DNA from: JAAZHD01 sp012510895
Lineage (GTDB): Bacteria > Bacillota > Clostridia > Caldicoprobacterales > DTU083
Assembly (NCBI GenBank): GCA_050951465.1
Contig: JBMNJC010000022.1
Location: 1-61,700, forward strand
Reading direction: 5' to 3'
Length of the DNA: 61,700 nt
Every line of letters begins with the position of its first letter. Position 1 is the first letter of the stretch. Shown here piece by piece: positions 36,200-44,723 of this stretch. A program made the position numbers and the translations under genes. Below the pieces are notes generated by a model that was not told the origin of the DNA, made no database searches, and was given only the letters and a program-made list of their open reading frames with translations.

Positions 36200-37429
36200 A
36201 TGAAAAAATATGCAATTGTAGGGGCCGGCGGAAGAGGCATTTACATGTATGCTATACCAATGGTAAGAGACTATTCCGATGTAGCCAAACTGGTCGGCGT
36301 ATATGATGCTAATGTCAAACGCAGCCAGTTACTTGTAAAAGAAGCAGGCAGCGATGCAAAAGTTTATGAGGACTTTGATGAATTGCTAAAAGATGCGAAG
36401 CCGGATACTGTCATAGTAACAACTGTAGACCGATATCATCATGAGTATATCGTAAGGGCAATGGATGCCGGCTGCGATGTAATTGTGGAAAAACCGCTTA
36501 CTATCGATATTCCCCAGTGCAAAGAAATATTTGAAGCAGAAAAGAGAAATAATAAGAAAGTCATCGTCACCTTTAATGTGCGTTTTGCACCATTTTCCAC
36601 CAGGTTGAGGGAAATTGTCCGCCAGGGTACCATTGGTGATGTATACAGTGTACACTTTGAATGGCTGCTGGACACATCCCATGGAGCAGATTATTTCAGA
36701 AGGTGGCACAGAAGGAAAGAGAACTCAGGAGGTCTTCTGGTGCATAAGTCCACCCACCACTTTGACCTGATTAACTGGATTATAGGAGAGAAACCGGTTA
36801 CAGTCAATGCCTTTGGCACCCGACGGTTTTACGGCCCGACCCGTGAGGAGAGAGGCGTAAGATGCCGAACCTGTGATTACAAGGAAACATGCGAATTTTA
36901 CCTGGACATCAGCAAGGACGAGAGAGTTAAAAAATTGTATCTCGACTGTGAAGATGTAGACGGATACTATCGTGACAGGTGTGTTTTCAGCGAAGATATA
37001 GATATTGAGGATACTGTCAGCGTCAGCGTTAAATATTCAGGAGGAACCGTAATGAGCTATTCCCTGACAGCCCATTCTCCATATGAAGGTTACAGGCTGG
37101 TGATTAACGGCAGCAAGGGAAGAATTGAGGTTGACAATATTCATGGTTCCGTAGGTCCATATAAGGGCGAGAGAATACAAAAGATAAAAGTATTTAACAG
37201 AAAAGAAGAAGAAATAACAATCAAGGCTCCCATAGTCACAAAGGGACATGGAGGAGGAGACGAAAGACTCTTGAAAATGCTCTTTTGCGGCATAAAAGAA
37301 GAGCATAAGGAATTTGTAGCAGGCTCAGAAGAAGGAGCAAACTCCATCTTAATCGGAATAGCTGCCAACCGGTCCATTAAGGAAGGGCGTTCCATTCAGA
37401 TTCAAGAGCTGCTTGATGAAATGAAATAA
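36200..37429 (+). CDS. Gfo/Idh/MocA oxidoreductase with Cys cluster
   Basis: 409 residues. An NAD(P)-dependent sugar or inositol oxidoreductase. The Rossmann motif is VGAGGRGIYM and the EKP motif reads VEKPLTID. The catalytic region contains GGLLVHKSTHHFDLINW. An insertion near residues 220-265 carries five Cys (CRTC, then C231 in KETC, and two more), possibly a metal site. It is the first gene of an operon with a NagB-like enzyme (32-nt gap). The sugar substrate is unknown; the GGRG form of the Rossmann loop also occurs in GH109-type members. Confidence 0.88.
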   Translation: MKKYAIVGAGGRGIYMYAIPMVRDYSDVAKLVGVYDANVKRSQLLVKEAGSDAKVYEDFDELLKDAKPDTVIVTTVDRYHHEYIVRAMDAGCDVIVEKPLTIDIPQCKEIFEAEKRNNKKVIVTFNVRFAPFSTRLREIVRQGTIGDVYSVHFEWLLDTSHGADYFRRWHRRKENSGGLLVHKSTHHFDLINWIIGEKPVTVNAFGTRRFYGPTREERGVRCRTCDYKETCEFYLDISKDERVKKLYLDCEDVDGYYRDRCVFSEDIDIEDTVSVSVKYSGGTVMSYSLTAHSPYEGYRLVINGSKGRIEVDNIHGSVGPYKGERIQKIKVFNRKEEEITIKAPIVTKGHGGGDERLLKMLFCGIKEEHKEFVAGSEEGANSILIGIAANRSIKEGRSIQIQELLDEMK

Positions 37430-37461
37430 TTAAGGATTGTGTATGAAAGGATGGTAAGATA

Positions 37462-38202
37462 ATGGAAATTAAAATATTAAAAGATGATAAGGAATTAGGC
37501 AAGGCGGCTGCTGATTTATGCGCCGAAATACTTAATGAAGCCATTGAAAAAAACGGCAAGGCAAGGCTTATACTCTCTACAGGAGCATCTCAGCTGAGCA
37601 CTCTCAACGAGTTAATCGAGAAAGACGTTGATTGGCAGAAGGTAGAAATGTTCCACCTGGATGAGTATATCGATCTTCCGGAATCCCATCCTGCCAGCTT
37701 CAGAAAATACCTCAAGGAGAGGTTTGTAAGCAAAATTCCTTTGGGCAAGGCACACTTTGTTGTTACAGAAGGGGATTTACAGGAAAACATCCGCAAACTT
37801 TCAGAAGAAGTCACTCGTGAGCCGATAGATCTGGCCTTGATTGGTATAGGGGAAAATGCTCACATAGCCTTTAATGATCCGCCGGCTGATTTTGACACTG
37901 AAGAACCCTATATTGTTGTTGAACTGGATGAAAAGTGCAAGAATCAGCAGGTAAGAGAAGGGTGGTTCCCAACAATTGATGATGTGCCGAAGAAGGCAGT
38001 TACTATGTCAGCCAAACAGATAATGAAGAGCAAGGTAATTGTATCCTGTGTACCTTATAAGGTAAAAGCCCAGGCTGTTTATGATACCTTAAACAATGAC
38101 GTTACCAATATGATTCCGGCAACTATCCTTAAAACACATGACAACTACACCTTGTTCCTGGACGAGGAATCAGCATCCTTGCTGGATAAAGACAACCTAT
38201 AA
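37462..38202 (+). CDS. Glucosamine-6-phosphate deaminase-like (NagB family)
   Basis: 246 residues. The NagB fold converts glucosamine-6-P to fructose-6-P and ammonia. The phosphate loop LILSTGASQLSTL and the catalytic Asp in MFHLDEY are present. The active-site motif reads GIGENAHIAFNDP: His134 is kept, but the E. coli Asp141 position is Asn132 and Glu148 is Asp139. The C-terminal lid segment VREGWFPTIDDVPKKAVTMS follows. These changes suggest a diverged subgroup, perhaps acting on a different amino-sugar phosphate. It is cotranscribed with a sugar oxidoreductase. Confidence 0.85.
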   Translation: MEIKILKDDKELGKAAADLCAEILNEAIEKNGKARLILSTGASQLSTLNELIEKDVDWQKVEMFHLDEYIDLPESHPASFRKYLKERFVSKIPLGKAHFVVTEGDLQENIRKLSEEVTREPIDLALIGIGENAHIAFNDPPADFDTEEPYIVVELDEKCKNQQVREGWFPTIDDVPKKAVTMSAKQIMKSKVIVSCVPYKVKAQAVYDTLNNDVTNMIPATILKTHDNYTLFLDEESASLLDKDNL

Positions 38203-38225
38203 TTAATGCATTTTTAGCATACAAT

Positions 38226-38261
38226 CTGCCCTGCTCTGTACGAAAAAACAGAGCAGGGCAG
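38226..38261. terminator. Strong hairpin between convergent nagB-like and sialidase-like genes
   Basis: A 14-bp perfect stem CTGCCCTGCTCTGT / ACAGAGCAGGGCAG with an 8-nt A-rich loop. It lies exactly between two convergent genes. No long U run follows on either strand, but the position and stability indicate a bidirectional terminator. Confidence 0.75.
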
Positions 38262-38267
38262 AACTTA

Positions 38268-39416
38268 TTAATAATACCTGTTTAATTTATTCCACAGAAT
38301 CCGAGCCGAATAAATGCTGTTGTCGCTTCCGTACTTTTCGCAGCCTATGGGCTGCATCCATTCACTGACGGTAATCCAGGTTTCCTCGGGCGTTACATTG
38401 GTCACCTGAAAATTTCCCAGTCTTGCTCCCCGCTCAGGAACCAGGATTCTTTCAGTTTCCCTTATGATAAACATCCGCTCCGGATCCACCTCAGCAATAA
38501 ACAGAGGAGCTCTGTGCCTGAACACATGACCGTTATTATCAGCAATCCGGGTGTATACCAGGAACAAGCCGTCACTGTGGGTAACCCAATGCTGCTGGGT
38601 ATTATAAGTCGGCAGGATGCTGCCGTCATCCCATCTCCACAGGCGCGGTTCTTCAAAATTCATTCCGTCTTTGCTCCTGCTTACATATGCATATTCATTT
38701 GCCCGCAATGTTACGTAATAAGTACTCCTGAATCTTGTTAAGGAAGGTTCCAGATATCCTCTTCCTGTATTCAGTATATGCTCCGAGCCGTGTTCGATAT
38801 ATTTCAAGGTATTGCCGTCAAAGGAGCAGCGCATTACCGTGAATCGTCTTTTTGCATCATCGGCTGTACTTTCTGAAAAATATATAGGTATTAATATATC
38901 ACCGTTTTCCAGATCCACTCTTTGTGCGCAGCCTGCTCCCGAACTGACGAATTTATTCTTGTCCGGCATTTCCACAACATCCCACGGAGACCAGGTTTTC
39001 GTCTCCGCATCATATACAGAATAGGCTGTTTCCCTTGTCCTGCCGGGCTTAAGCCTGCCCTTCCTATATCGAACCGTGTGACCTATGCCCAGTAATTTTC
39101 GGCTGGCAGCATGCCAGGAGGGAGTAAAGTCGCAGACACCGACCAGTGTGTCGTCCTCTTCATGCCGCATTTCAAAAGATTCATGATAAATTGGACCGTG
39201 CCATGTTTTTCCCATATCAGATGTATGCATTTCATGGAGGGGCCCGAAAACATCCGACTCACTTAATAGCAGCTTTTGCATGGTCATGACCACCGTCGGC
39301 GGGTTGCCGGGGATTATCCCTGCCTTCGGGTGAACCCAGCAATGTGTCGGGGTAAAACCTGATCGGACAGTATCAAGCTTAATCTCATAATCCAGATTAT
39401 TATCAGACAAATTCAA
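38268..39416 (-). CDS. Sialidase-fold (BNR/Asp-box) protein
   Basis: 382 residues with no signal peptide. An Asp-box is seen in TSDMGKTW, and other blade-like units include SRSKDGMNF and SVYDAETKTW. The six-bladed fold is shared by exo-sialidases and several unrelated sugar enzymes. I do not see a clear FRIP/YRIP arginine motif, so sialidase activity is not supported. Acidic and Arg residues (ETERILVPERGARLGNF) could line an active site. It is divergent from the FAD oxidoreductase gene at 39577 and convergent with the NagB-like gene. Confidence 0.7.
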   Translation of the reverse strand: MNLSDNNLDYEIKLDTVRSGFTPTHCWVHPKAGIIPGNPPTVVMTMQKLLLSESDVFGPLHEMHTSDMGKTWHGPIYHESFEMRHEEDDTLVGVCDFTPSWHAASRKLLGIGHTVRYRKGRLKPGRTRETAYSVYDAETKTWSPWDVVEMPDKNKFVSSGAGCAQRVDLENGDILIPIYFSESTADDAKRRFTVMRCSFDGNTLKYIEHGSEHILNTGRGYLEPSLTRFRSTYYVTLRANEYAYVSRSKDGMNFEEPRLWRWDDGSILPTYNTQQHWVTHSDGLFLVYTRIADNNGHVFRHRAPLFIAEVDPERMFIIRETERILVPERGARLGNFQVTNVTPEETWITVSEWMQPIGCEKYGSDNSIYSARILWNKLNRYY

Positions 39417-39576
39417 TTTTAATCCCCCTTCTTCAGTATTACACTTATTCTACTATTTTTCTGACGGTTTATGAAGTCACCGGTCTTGTTATTATTGTAT
39501 AATGATGGTATGTAAAGTATAATTATTTTATAAGATTTATACTTTTTAGTATAAATAATGAGAGGATGTGGCCGAT

Positions 39577-40737
39577 GTGAAGGATAAGCAGTACGATGTG
39601 GTTGTATGCGGCGGCGGTATTGCCGGAATTGCCGCAGCCCTTGCAGCAGCAAGAAAAGGCGCCAGGACATGTCTGCTTGAAAAAGAGTATGCTCTTGGCG
39701 GTCTGGCAACTCTTGGCCTGATAGTTATTTATCTGCCCCTGTGTGACGGAGACGGGGTAAAAATGTCAGGAGGCATAGCTGAAGAACTTCTTAAGCTGTC
39801 ATTAAAATACGGTCCCGGTAAGATACCCGAGGTATGGGCAAGGGAAGATGCCACTGAAGCTGAAAGAGCCGGTGTAAGATATCGGGTGCAATATAACGCA
39901 GCTTCTTTGATGATCGCAGCCGAGGAACTTCTTCTTTCAGAAGGTGTAAAAATCTATTACGATGCACGTGTTTCCGGAGTGGAGAGAAGAAATGGAGAAA
40001 TAACCGGTATTGCATTGGAAACTAAGAGAGGAAGACAGGTAGTAGAGGGACGGGCCTTTGTTGACGCTACAGGAGATGCGGATGTATGCTGGTTTGCCGG
40101 TGAGGAGACAGTCGATGATAATACAAACAGGCGTACAGGCTGGTATTTTTCATATGATGGTAAAGATTTAAAACTGAATGGTTTATCTGATCCTCTTTAT
40201 TCAGATATCCCTGAAGACAGCCGCTTATACTCAGGTACATGCCTGGAGGATATCAGCCGGCACTGCATAGACGGCAGAAAAATGATACTGAAGCATGTTA
40301 AAAGCATGCAGGAAGCAGGCAATCCCGACATTTACCCTCTTATCATTCCAGCTATAACGGGCTTTCGTATGACCCGGCGGCTTGCGGGAACATTTGAATT
40401 CAGTGAGGAACTCCATGAGCGTGTTTGGTTTAAAGATGCAATTGGAATGATTGGAAACTGGAGACAGCTTCATAAACGTTACAGTATACCTTACAGATCC
40501 ATAAAAGCAGTTAAAAATTCAAATCTTTTTGCGGCAGGCCGCTGCTGCAGCGCTGATAAAAGCGGATGGGACTTAACCAGGGTAATTCCCACATGTGCAG
40601 TTACAGGTGAAGCTGCAGGAACTGCTGCTGCCATGCTTTCTCTGACAGGTCAGCAGCCTGAGATTGACAAGCTTCAAAGCACTCTGCAGGAAAATGGCGT
40701 GTTGCTTCGGCCGGAGCTTTTCACACGGGAATTATAG
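39577..40737 (+). CDS. FAD-dependent oxidoreductase (FAD_oxidored type)
   Basis: 386 residues. I prefer the GTG at 39577 (AGAGGA 10 nt upstream) to the GTG at 39568. The N-terminal dinucleotide motif reads DVVVCGGGIAGIAAALAAARKGARTCLLEKE; a second FAD motif FVDATGDADV lies near residue 165, and a C-terminal NLFAAGRCCSADK is present. This is the FAD_oxidored/FCSD-like family common in polysaccharide-degrading bacteria; substrates are mostly unknown. A Gfo/Idh gene follows after 46 nt, so the two are probably one operon. Confidence 0.88.
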   Translation: MKDKQYDVVVCGGGIAGIAAALAAARKGARTCLLEKEYALGGLATLGLIVIYLPLCDGDGVKMSGGIAEELLKLSLKYGPGKIPEVWAREDATEAERAGVRYRVQYNAASLMIAAEELLLSEGVKIYYDARVSGVERRNGEITGIALETKRGRQVVEGRAFVDATGDADVCWFAGEETVDDNTNRRTGWYFSYDGKDLKLNGLSDPLYSDIPEDSRLYSGTCLEDISRHCIDGRKMILKHVKSMQEAGNPDIYPLIIPAITGFRMTRRLAGTFEFSEELHERVWFKDAIGMIGNWRQLHKRYSIPYRSIKAVKNSNLFAAGRCCSADKSGWDLTRVIPTCAVTGEAAGTAAAMLSLTGQQPEIDKLQSTLQENGVLLRPELFTREL

Positions 40738-40783
40738 CTCTGATTTTTAATTTATCTAATATACATAGGAAGGGGCATGTTTA

Positions 40784-41815
40784 ATGATACGTTTTGGTAT
40801 TATTGGTTGTGGAAGTATATCAAGCGCCCATGCAAAAGCTATAACAGGAAGCGAAAAGGCAAAACTGGTTGCTGCCTGTGACATTATAGAAGAAAAGGCG
40901 CAAAAATTGGCTGAAGAATATGGGGCTGAAAAAGTATATGTGGATTACAAGGAAATGCTGAAAGATCCTGATATTGATGCAGTATCCGTATGCACTCCCA
41001 GCGGACTGCACGGGGAAATGTGCATTGAAGCTGCCAAGGCAGGAAAGCATATCATATGCGAAAAACCAATAGAAGTAACAGTTGAAAAAGTTAATGCCAT
41101 AGCGGATGCTCTTAAGGCACATCCTGTAAAGATGCAGTGCGTATTTCAGCGCAGAACCATGCCGCTGGCAATTGCAGCAAGAAAGCTCATCAAGGAAGGG
41201 CGTCTGGGGAAAATTGTAATGGCCAGTGCATATTTAAAATATTATCGTGCTCAGTCTTATTACGACAGCGCTGATTGGAGAGGAACATGGGAACTGGATG
41301 GGGGAGGAGCCCTAATGAACCAGGGAATCCACGGCATTGATCTTCTGGCCTGGATGGTTGATCAGAAGGTAACTTCCATATATGCAAAGGCCGGTACTTT
41401 GGCAAGAAATATTCCGGTGGAGGATACTGCAGTTGCTATATTGCAATGGGAAGGCGGCGGTTATGGAGTTATCGAAGGTGCCACTACCGTGTATCCCGGG
41501 CTTGACACCAAATTTGAGATCGTAGGAGAAAAGGGTACTGTTTCATTTGGAGATAAGGGAATCTATACCTGGGAAGGAGTAGATGAAGAACTGCCGAAAC
41601 CGCAGGAAGCCGGAGAAAGCATAGGAGGTTCATCCGGAGCACAAAACATTTCTTTAAGCGGACACCGTATATTGATAGATGACCTGGTGGATGCTATTGA
41701 GAATGACAGAGAACCTATGATTCCGGTAAGTGAAGGAAGGAAAGCAGTAGAACTCATCAATGCTATTTATCGTTCATCCAGGGAAAAGAAAGAGGTATCC
41801 CTTTCCGTTGACTGA
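40784..41815 (+). CDS. Gfo/Idh/MocA oxidoreductase
   Basis: 343 residues. The Rossmann motif GIIGCGSISSAHAKAI and the catalytic motif CEKPIEV are both intact, and the substrate-side segment GGGALMNQGIHGIDLLAWM is canonical. It probably oxidises or reduces a ring hydroxyl of a sugar or cyclitol with NAD(H). An AGGAAGGGG site precedes the ATG. It is cotranscribed with the FAD oxidoreductase, a pairing that suggests successive or coupled redox steps on the same sugar. Confidence 0.92.
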   Translation: MIRFGIIGCGSISSAHAKAITGSEKAKLVAACDIIEEKAQKLAEEYGAEKVYVDYKEMLKDPDIDAVSVCTPSGLHGEMCIEAAKAGKHIICEKPIEVTVEKVNAIADALKAHPVKMQCVFQRRTMPLAIAARKLIKEGRLGKIVMASAYLKYYRAQSYYDSADWRGTWELDGGGALMNQGIHGIDLLAWMVDQKVTSIYAKAGTLARNIPVEDTAVAILQWEGGGYGVIEGATTVYPGLDTKFEIVGEKGTVSFGDKGIYTWEGVDEELPKPQEAGESIGGSSGAQNISLSGHRILIDDLVDAIENDREPMIPVSEGRKAVELINAIYRSSREKKEVSLSVD

Positions 41816-41956
41816 ACCGGTATTCTTTGATATAATCTATTCACCGTTGACATGAAGTCAGCAAATGATATGCAAAGCTCATTTAAATAAATATATATAA
41901 TTAATGTATTGCATTATATGTATTATATATAATAAAAAACGCAGAGAGTAAAATTT

Positions 41957-42010
41957 GCCACGAAGGTAAATGTCTTTATGAATAAAGGCTGTTCCTTCGT
42001 GGCTTTTATT
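41957..42010 (+). terminator. Hairpin with U-rich tail in front of the ECF S gene
   Basis: GCCACGAAGG (41957-41966) pairs with CCTTCGTGGC (41994-42003), with a small inner hairpin CTTTAT-GA-ATAAAG in the loop, followed by TTTTATTT. It ends 35 nt before the ECF S start. It may terminate the Gfo/Idh transcript, or act as an attenuator in the ECF S leader. A weak promoter (TTGACA 41847-41852, TATGCA 41869-41874) lies upstream. Nothing else is visible in 41816-42045. Confidence 0.7.
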
Positions 42011-42045
42011 TAAAACCAATACTTACTTAATTAAGGAGGCATTTT

Positions 42046-42573
42046 ATGAGAAAATCTACAACACTTCACTTGGTACTGGCAGCAATGTTTACTGCACTGG
42101 GTGTATTGCTCCCCATGGCTTTGCATTCTGTTCCGAATGCAGGTATGGTTTTTCTGCCCATGCATATTCCCGTTCTTCTTTGCGGTTTTATTATTGGTTG
42201 GAAATATGGTGCCCTTGTAGGCTTTATTGTGCCCCTTATTTCCTCTTCCATTACAGGGATGCCGCCCATTTGGCCTATAGGGGTTTCCATGGCTTTGGAA
42301 CTTGCGGCTTATGGATTCTTCGCAGGCATTTTATATGAAAAGTTTAACGGATACATTTCGTTAATTGGCGCTATGCTGGCCGGACGGATTGTAATGGGCA
42401 TAGCCAATGTAATTCTGCTTGGCATAGCCGGTAACACATATACATTTTCAGGGTTTATTTCCGGAGCATTTGTAACCGCTTTTCCAGGTATCATAATTCA
42501 ACTTATTTTAATACCTCTAATTCTGATTGCTCTGGAAAAAACGGATGTCATGAAGAAGATAAAAGCTCACTGA
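42046..42573 (+). CDS. ECF transporter S component
   Basis: 175 residues, almost entirely hydrophobic with five to six membrane segments. The pattern VLLPMALHSVPNAGMVFLPMHIPVLL followed by GFIIGWKYGALVGFIVPLISS is typical of the substrate-binding S subunit of energy-coupling-factor importers for vitamins or related micronutrients. The ATPase/T module is not in the window and is probably shared. The substrate cannot be fixed by sequence. A TTAAGGAGG site lies upstream. The gene end overlaps the end of the convergent DUF3842 gene by 26 bp. Confidence 0.88.
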   Translation: MRKSTTLHLVLAAMFTALGVLLPMALHSVPNAGMVFLPMHIPVLLCGFIIGWKYGALVGFIVPLISSSITGMPPIWPIGVSMALELAAYGFFAGILYEKFNGYISLIGAMLAGRIVMGIANVILLGIAGNTYTFSGFISGAFVTAFPGIIIQLILIPLILIALEKTDVMKKIKAH

Positions 42574-42967
42574 CCTTTTCTACTACTAAATTGACATATT
42601 CACCTAAACTTAATTCTTGGGTGCCCACCAAACAGCTGTTGCATTTATTGCTGGGAATCAGAATTTTATATGCCTGAGATCCGCTTACGGCAGCAGCCAT
42701 TTGGGGGGTAACCTCCCCCAGCAGGGAATTGGCTAAGATGATACCTATGGGACCTACGATAATATCAGCATCCCTGCTGTTGTATATAACAGGGTTTTCG
42801 CCTGTGGCTCCCATGTCGGCACCGGCTTTCAGCATAGTGGAAGTGGCTATGCTGTTGGTGCCGATTGCTGTTATTTGCTGATCCGGAAAGGCTGTTTTTA
42901 ATGCTTCTACAATGGATTTGCCCATTTTGCCTCCTTGTCCGTCAATCACAAGAAGTTTTTTGCTCAT
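42548..42967 (-). CDS. DUF3842 family protein
   Basis: 139 residues from the ATG at 42967, 11 nt after GGAGGGG. The protein is small and cytoplasmic: KLLVIDGQGGKMGKSIVEAL at the start resembles a nucleotide-binding loop. It also has an N-S-x-A-T-x-x-M-L-K-A-G-A region and a Cys pair NKCNSC. I recognise it as the DUF3842 family of Clostridia; its function is unknown. The 3' end overlaps the ECF S component gene on the other strand. Confidence 0.85.
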   Translation of the reverse strand: MSKKLLVIDGQGGKMGKSIVEALKTAFPDQQITAIGTNSIATSTMLKAGADMGATGENPVIYNSRDADIIVGPIGIILANSLLGEVTPQMAAAVSGSQAYKILIPSNKCNSCLVGTQELSLGEYVNLVVEKVSELLSSS

Positions 42968-43014
42968 TGCTGCATATTCCCCTCCATGCATAAATATTGA
43001 GATTTCAATAAATG

Positions 43015-43839
43015 TTATGAATACATTCTTCTGATGATATATTCTGTCAGGCGATTTGGAAATACTCTCTTTAATTGAACAAACAATTTATAAACCGGTC
43101 CCACCGTGACCCGGACAGGCGGGTTTTTCTTATACAGCAGTTTGCATATTGCTTGTGCCGTTTCTATCGGATTATCGCCGCTTTTCTCATCTTTTATCAT
43201 TTTGTGAATAGATTTTTTGCTGTTTGGATAAACAGTGTTCTCAGATTCTGCTGTATATTGTCTGTTTTCTGTGAAGCTGGTTCGTGTATCACCGGGTTCC
43301 ACAATGACAGCTTTAATGCCGAAATCTCTAACTTCTATCCGCAAGGCCTCAGTATAGGCTTCCAGCGCGAATTTGCTTGCTGAATACATGGACTGATAAG
43401 GGATAGAGAAGATACCCGCCACGGAACCGATATTGATAATAAGGCCCTTTTTTTGTTTGCGCATAATGGGGAGAACCTCACGACACATGCGGTGTGTTCC
43501 GAAAAAATTAGTATTCAGCTGAGCCATGGCTTCTTCTGCTGTAGTTTCTTCAATGGCTCCGGCCAGTCCGAAGCCTGCGTTATTGATAAGTACATTTATG
43601 CATCCTTCTTTTTCCATAACATAGGATACGGCATCTTTAACAGACTGGTCGCTGCACACATCTAACTGAACCATTTCCACAAAGCCCTGGGAGGCTTCGT
43701 TTGAATAAACAATGTTACCGTTATTGGCTCTTCGGGAAGTTCCGTACACTCTTAAGCCAAGATCAGCTAATTTTTCTGAAGTGATCTTGCCTATGCCTGA
43801 GGAAGCACCTGTTAACAACACAACTCTACCATATTCCAC
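43015..43839 (-). CDS. Short-chain dehydrogenase/reductase
   Basis: 274 residues of the classical SDR family. The cofactor motif is LLTGASSGIGKI, NNAG appears in VLINNAGFGLAG, and the catalytic YxxxK is in MYSASKFALEAY, with Ser in NIGSVAG. The C-terminal part (KRVFPNRLTEYIIRRMYS) is longer and basic, as in membrane-associated SDRs. Substrate unknown; it could act on a lipid or a sugar. It is divergent from the LiaF-like gene. Confidence 0.93.
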   Translation of the reverse strand: MEYGRVVLLTGASSGIGKITSEKLADLGLRVYGTSRRANNGNIVYSNEASQGFVEMVQLDVCSDQSVKDAVSYVMEKEGCINVLINNAGFGLAGAIEETTAEEAMAQLNTNFFGTHRMCREVLPIMRKQKKGLIINIGSVAGIFSIPYQSMYSASKFALEAYTEALRIEVRDFGIKAVIVEPGDTRTSFTENRQYTAESENTVYPNSKKSIHKMIKDEKSGDNPIETAQAICKLLYKKNPPVRVTVGPVYKLFVQLKRVFPNRLTEYIIRRMYS

Positions 43840-43921
43840 CTATGATTCACCTCGTTTTTAACAACTGTATACTTATATACTGTTCTTGATATAGTTCTAG
43901 GATCAGGGTAAAAATCCTTCA

Positions 43922-43949
43922 TTGACCCTATGGGATTTTCTGTTATAAT
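43922..43949 (+). promoter_or_regulatory. Promoter of the LiaF-like gene
   Basis: TTGACC (43922-43927), a 16-nt spacer and a perfect TATAAT (43944-43949), 34 nt upstream of the GTG start, with GAGAGGGTG as the ribosome site. Confidence 0.65.
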
Positions 43950-43983
43950 TAAGGTATTAATTTAAGAATACTTCGCAGAGAGG

Positions 43984-44508
43984 GTGAAGTCCGTGAAACC
44001 GATTTTTTGGGGTGCTTTTTTTGTTGTCTCCGGTTTGTTCTTAATAGGAAAGTATTATTTTCATTGGAATGTTTCCACCATACGCGTATTGCTCGGACTG
44101 TTTCTTGTTACTTTAGGTTTATCTATGATGTTCGGCGGAGGGGTTCATCACAGATGGCGCAATTCCAATGTAATAATGTCTCAGGCCAGGTTTAATATCA
44201 CATCCGGCAACCGTGACTATAATATTGTATTTGGTCAGGGTATACTTGATTTTACACAGGCATCTGAAGAAGTATTTGATGATGATATGGAAGTGAATAC
44301 TGTATTTGGTTCATCAGAAATCAAACTTCCCAGGAATATAGCTGTGGAGATTGAAGTAAATGCAGCTTTTTCATCTATAGAGCTGCCTGACGGCTCTGTT
44401 GTAACCTTTGGAGATCAAACCTATTTATCTGATCCTGAAGGCAAGGGGAAACCTGATTTTACCCTGGAAATCAACACTGTTTTTGGAAATACAGTTATTA
44501 CACATTAA
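43984..44508 (+). CDS. LiaF-like membrane/envelope stress protein
   Basis: 174 residues from a GTG start. Two transmembrane helices near residues 8-24 and 29-48 are followed by a cytoplasmic or external beta-rich domain with the DUF2154-type repeat NTVFGSSEIKLP, AFSSIELPDG and INTVFGNTVI. LiaF-like proteins inhibit or modulate LiaS-type kinases in the cell-wall stress response. No liaRS pair is next to it; the neighbouring LCP gene also acts at the envelope. Confidence 0.85.
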   Translation: MKSVKPIFWGAFFVVSGLFLIGKYYFHWNVSTIRVLLGLFLVTLGLSMMFGGGVHHRWRNSNVIMSQARFNITSGNRDYNIVFGQGILDFTQASEEVFDDDMEVNTVFGSSEIKLPRNIAVEIEVNAAFSSIELPDGSVVTFGDQTYLSDPEGKGKPDFTLEINTVFGNTVITH

Positions 44509-44723
44509 AGAAAAAACTGATTTATTACGCCTATGTATGGCCCTCTTTTTTTGTCATTTTATGTTTAAATGTGAATCCAATATATATAATTCAACATCTG
44601 TAATTATTAAGATATTGTGAATTTATTCGAAATATAAATACTTTTGCGACACTCTGTGATAAAATTATTCAATAAAAAGATAAAAAAGGAATATATAGTA
44701 TATTAAATAACGGAAAGTGACTG

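Noticed and set aside
38268..39416. True exo-sialidase
   Set aside because: No arginine-triad motif of the F/YRIP type and no signal peptide; only the propeller fold is supported.
41880..41956. Vitamin riboswitch in front of the ECF S gene
   Set aside because: The stretch is nearly all A and T and shows none of the conserved TPP, FMN, cobalamin or preQ1 core sequences.
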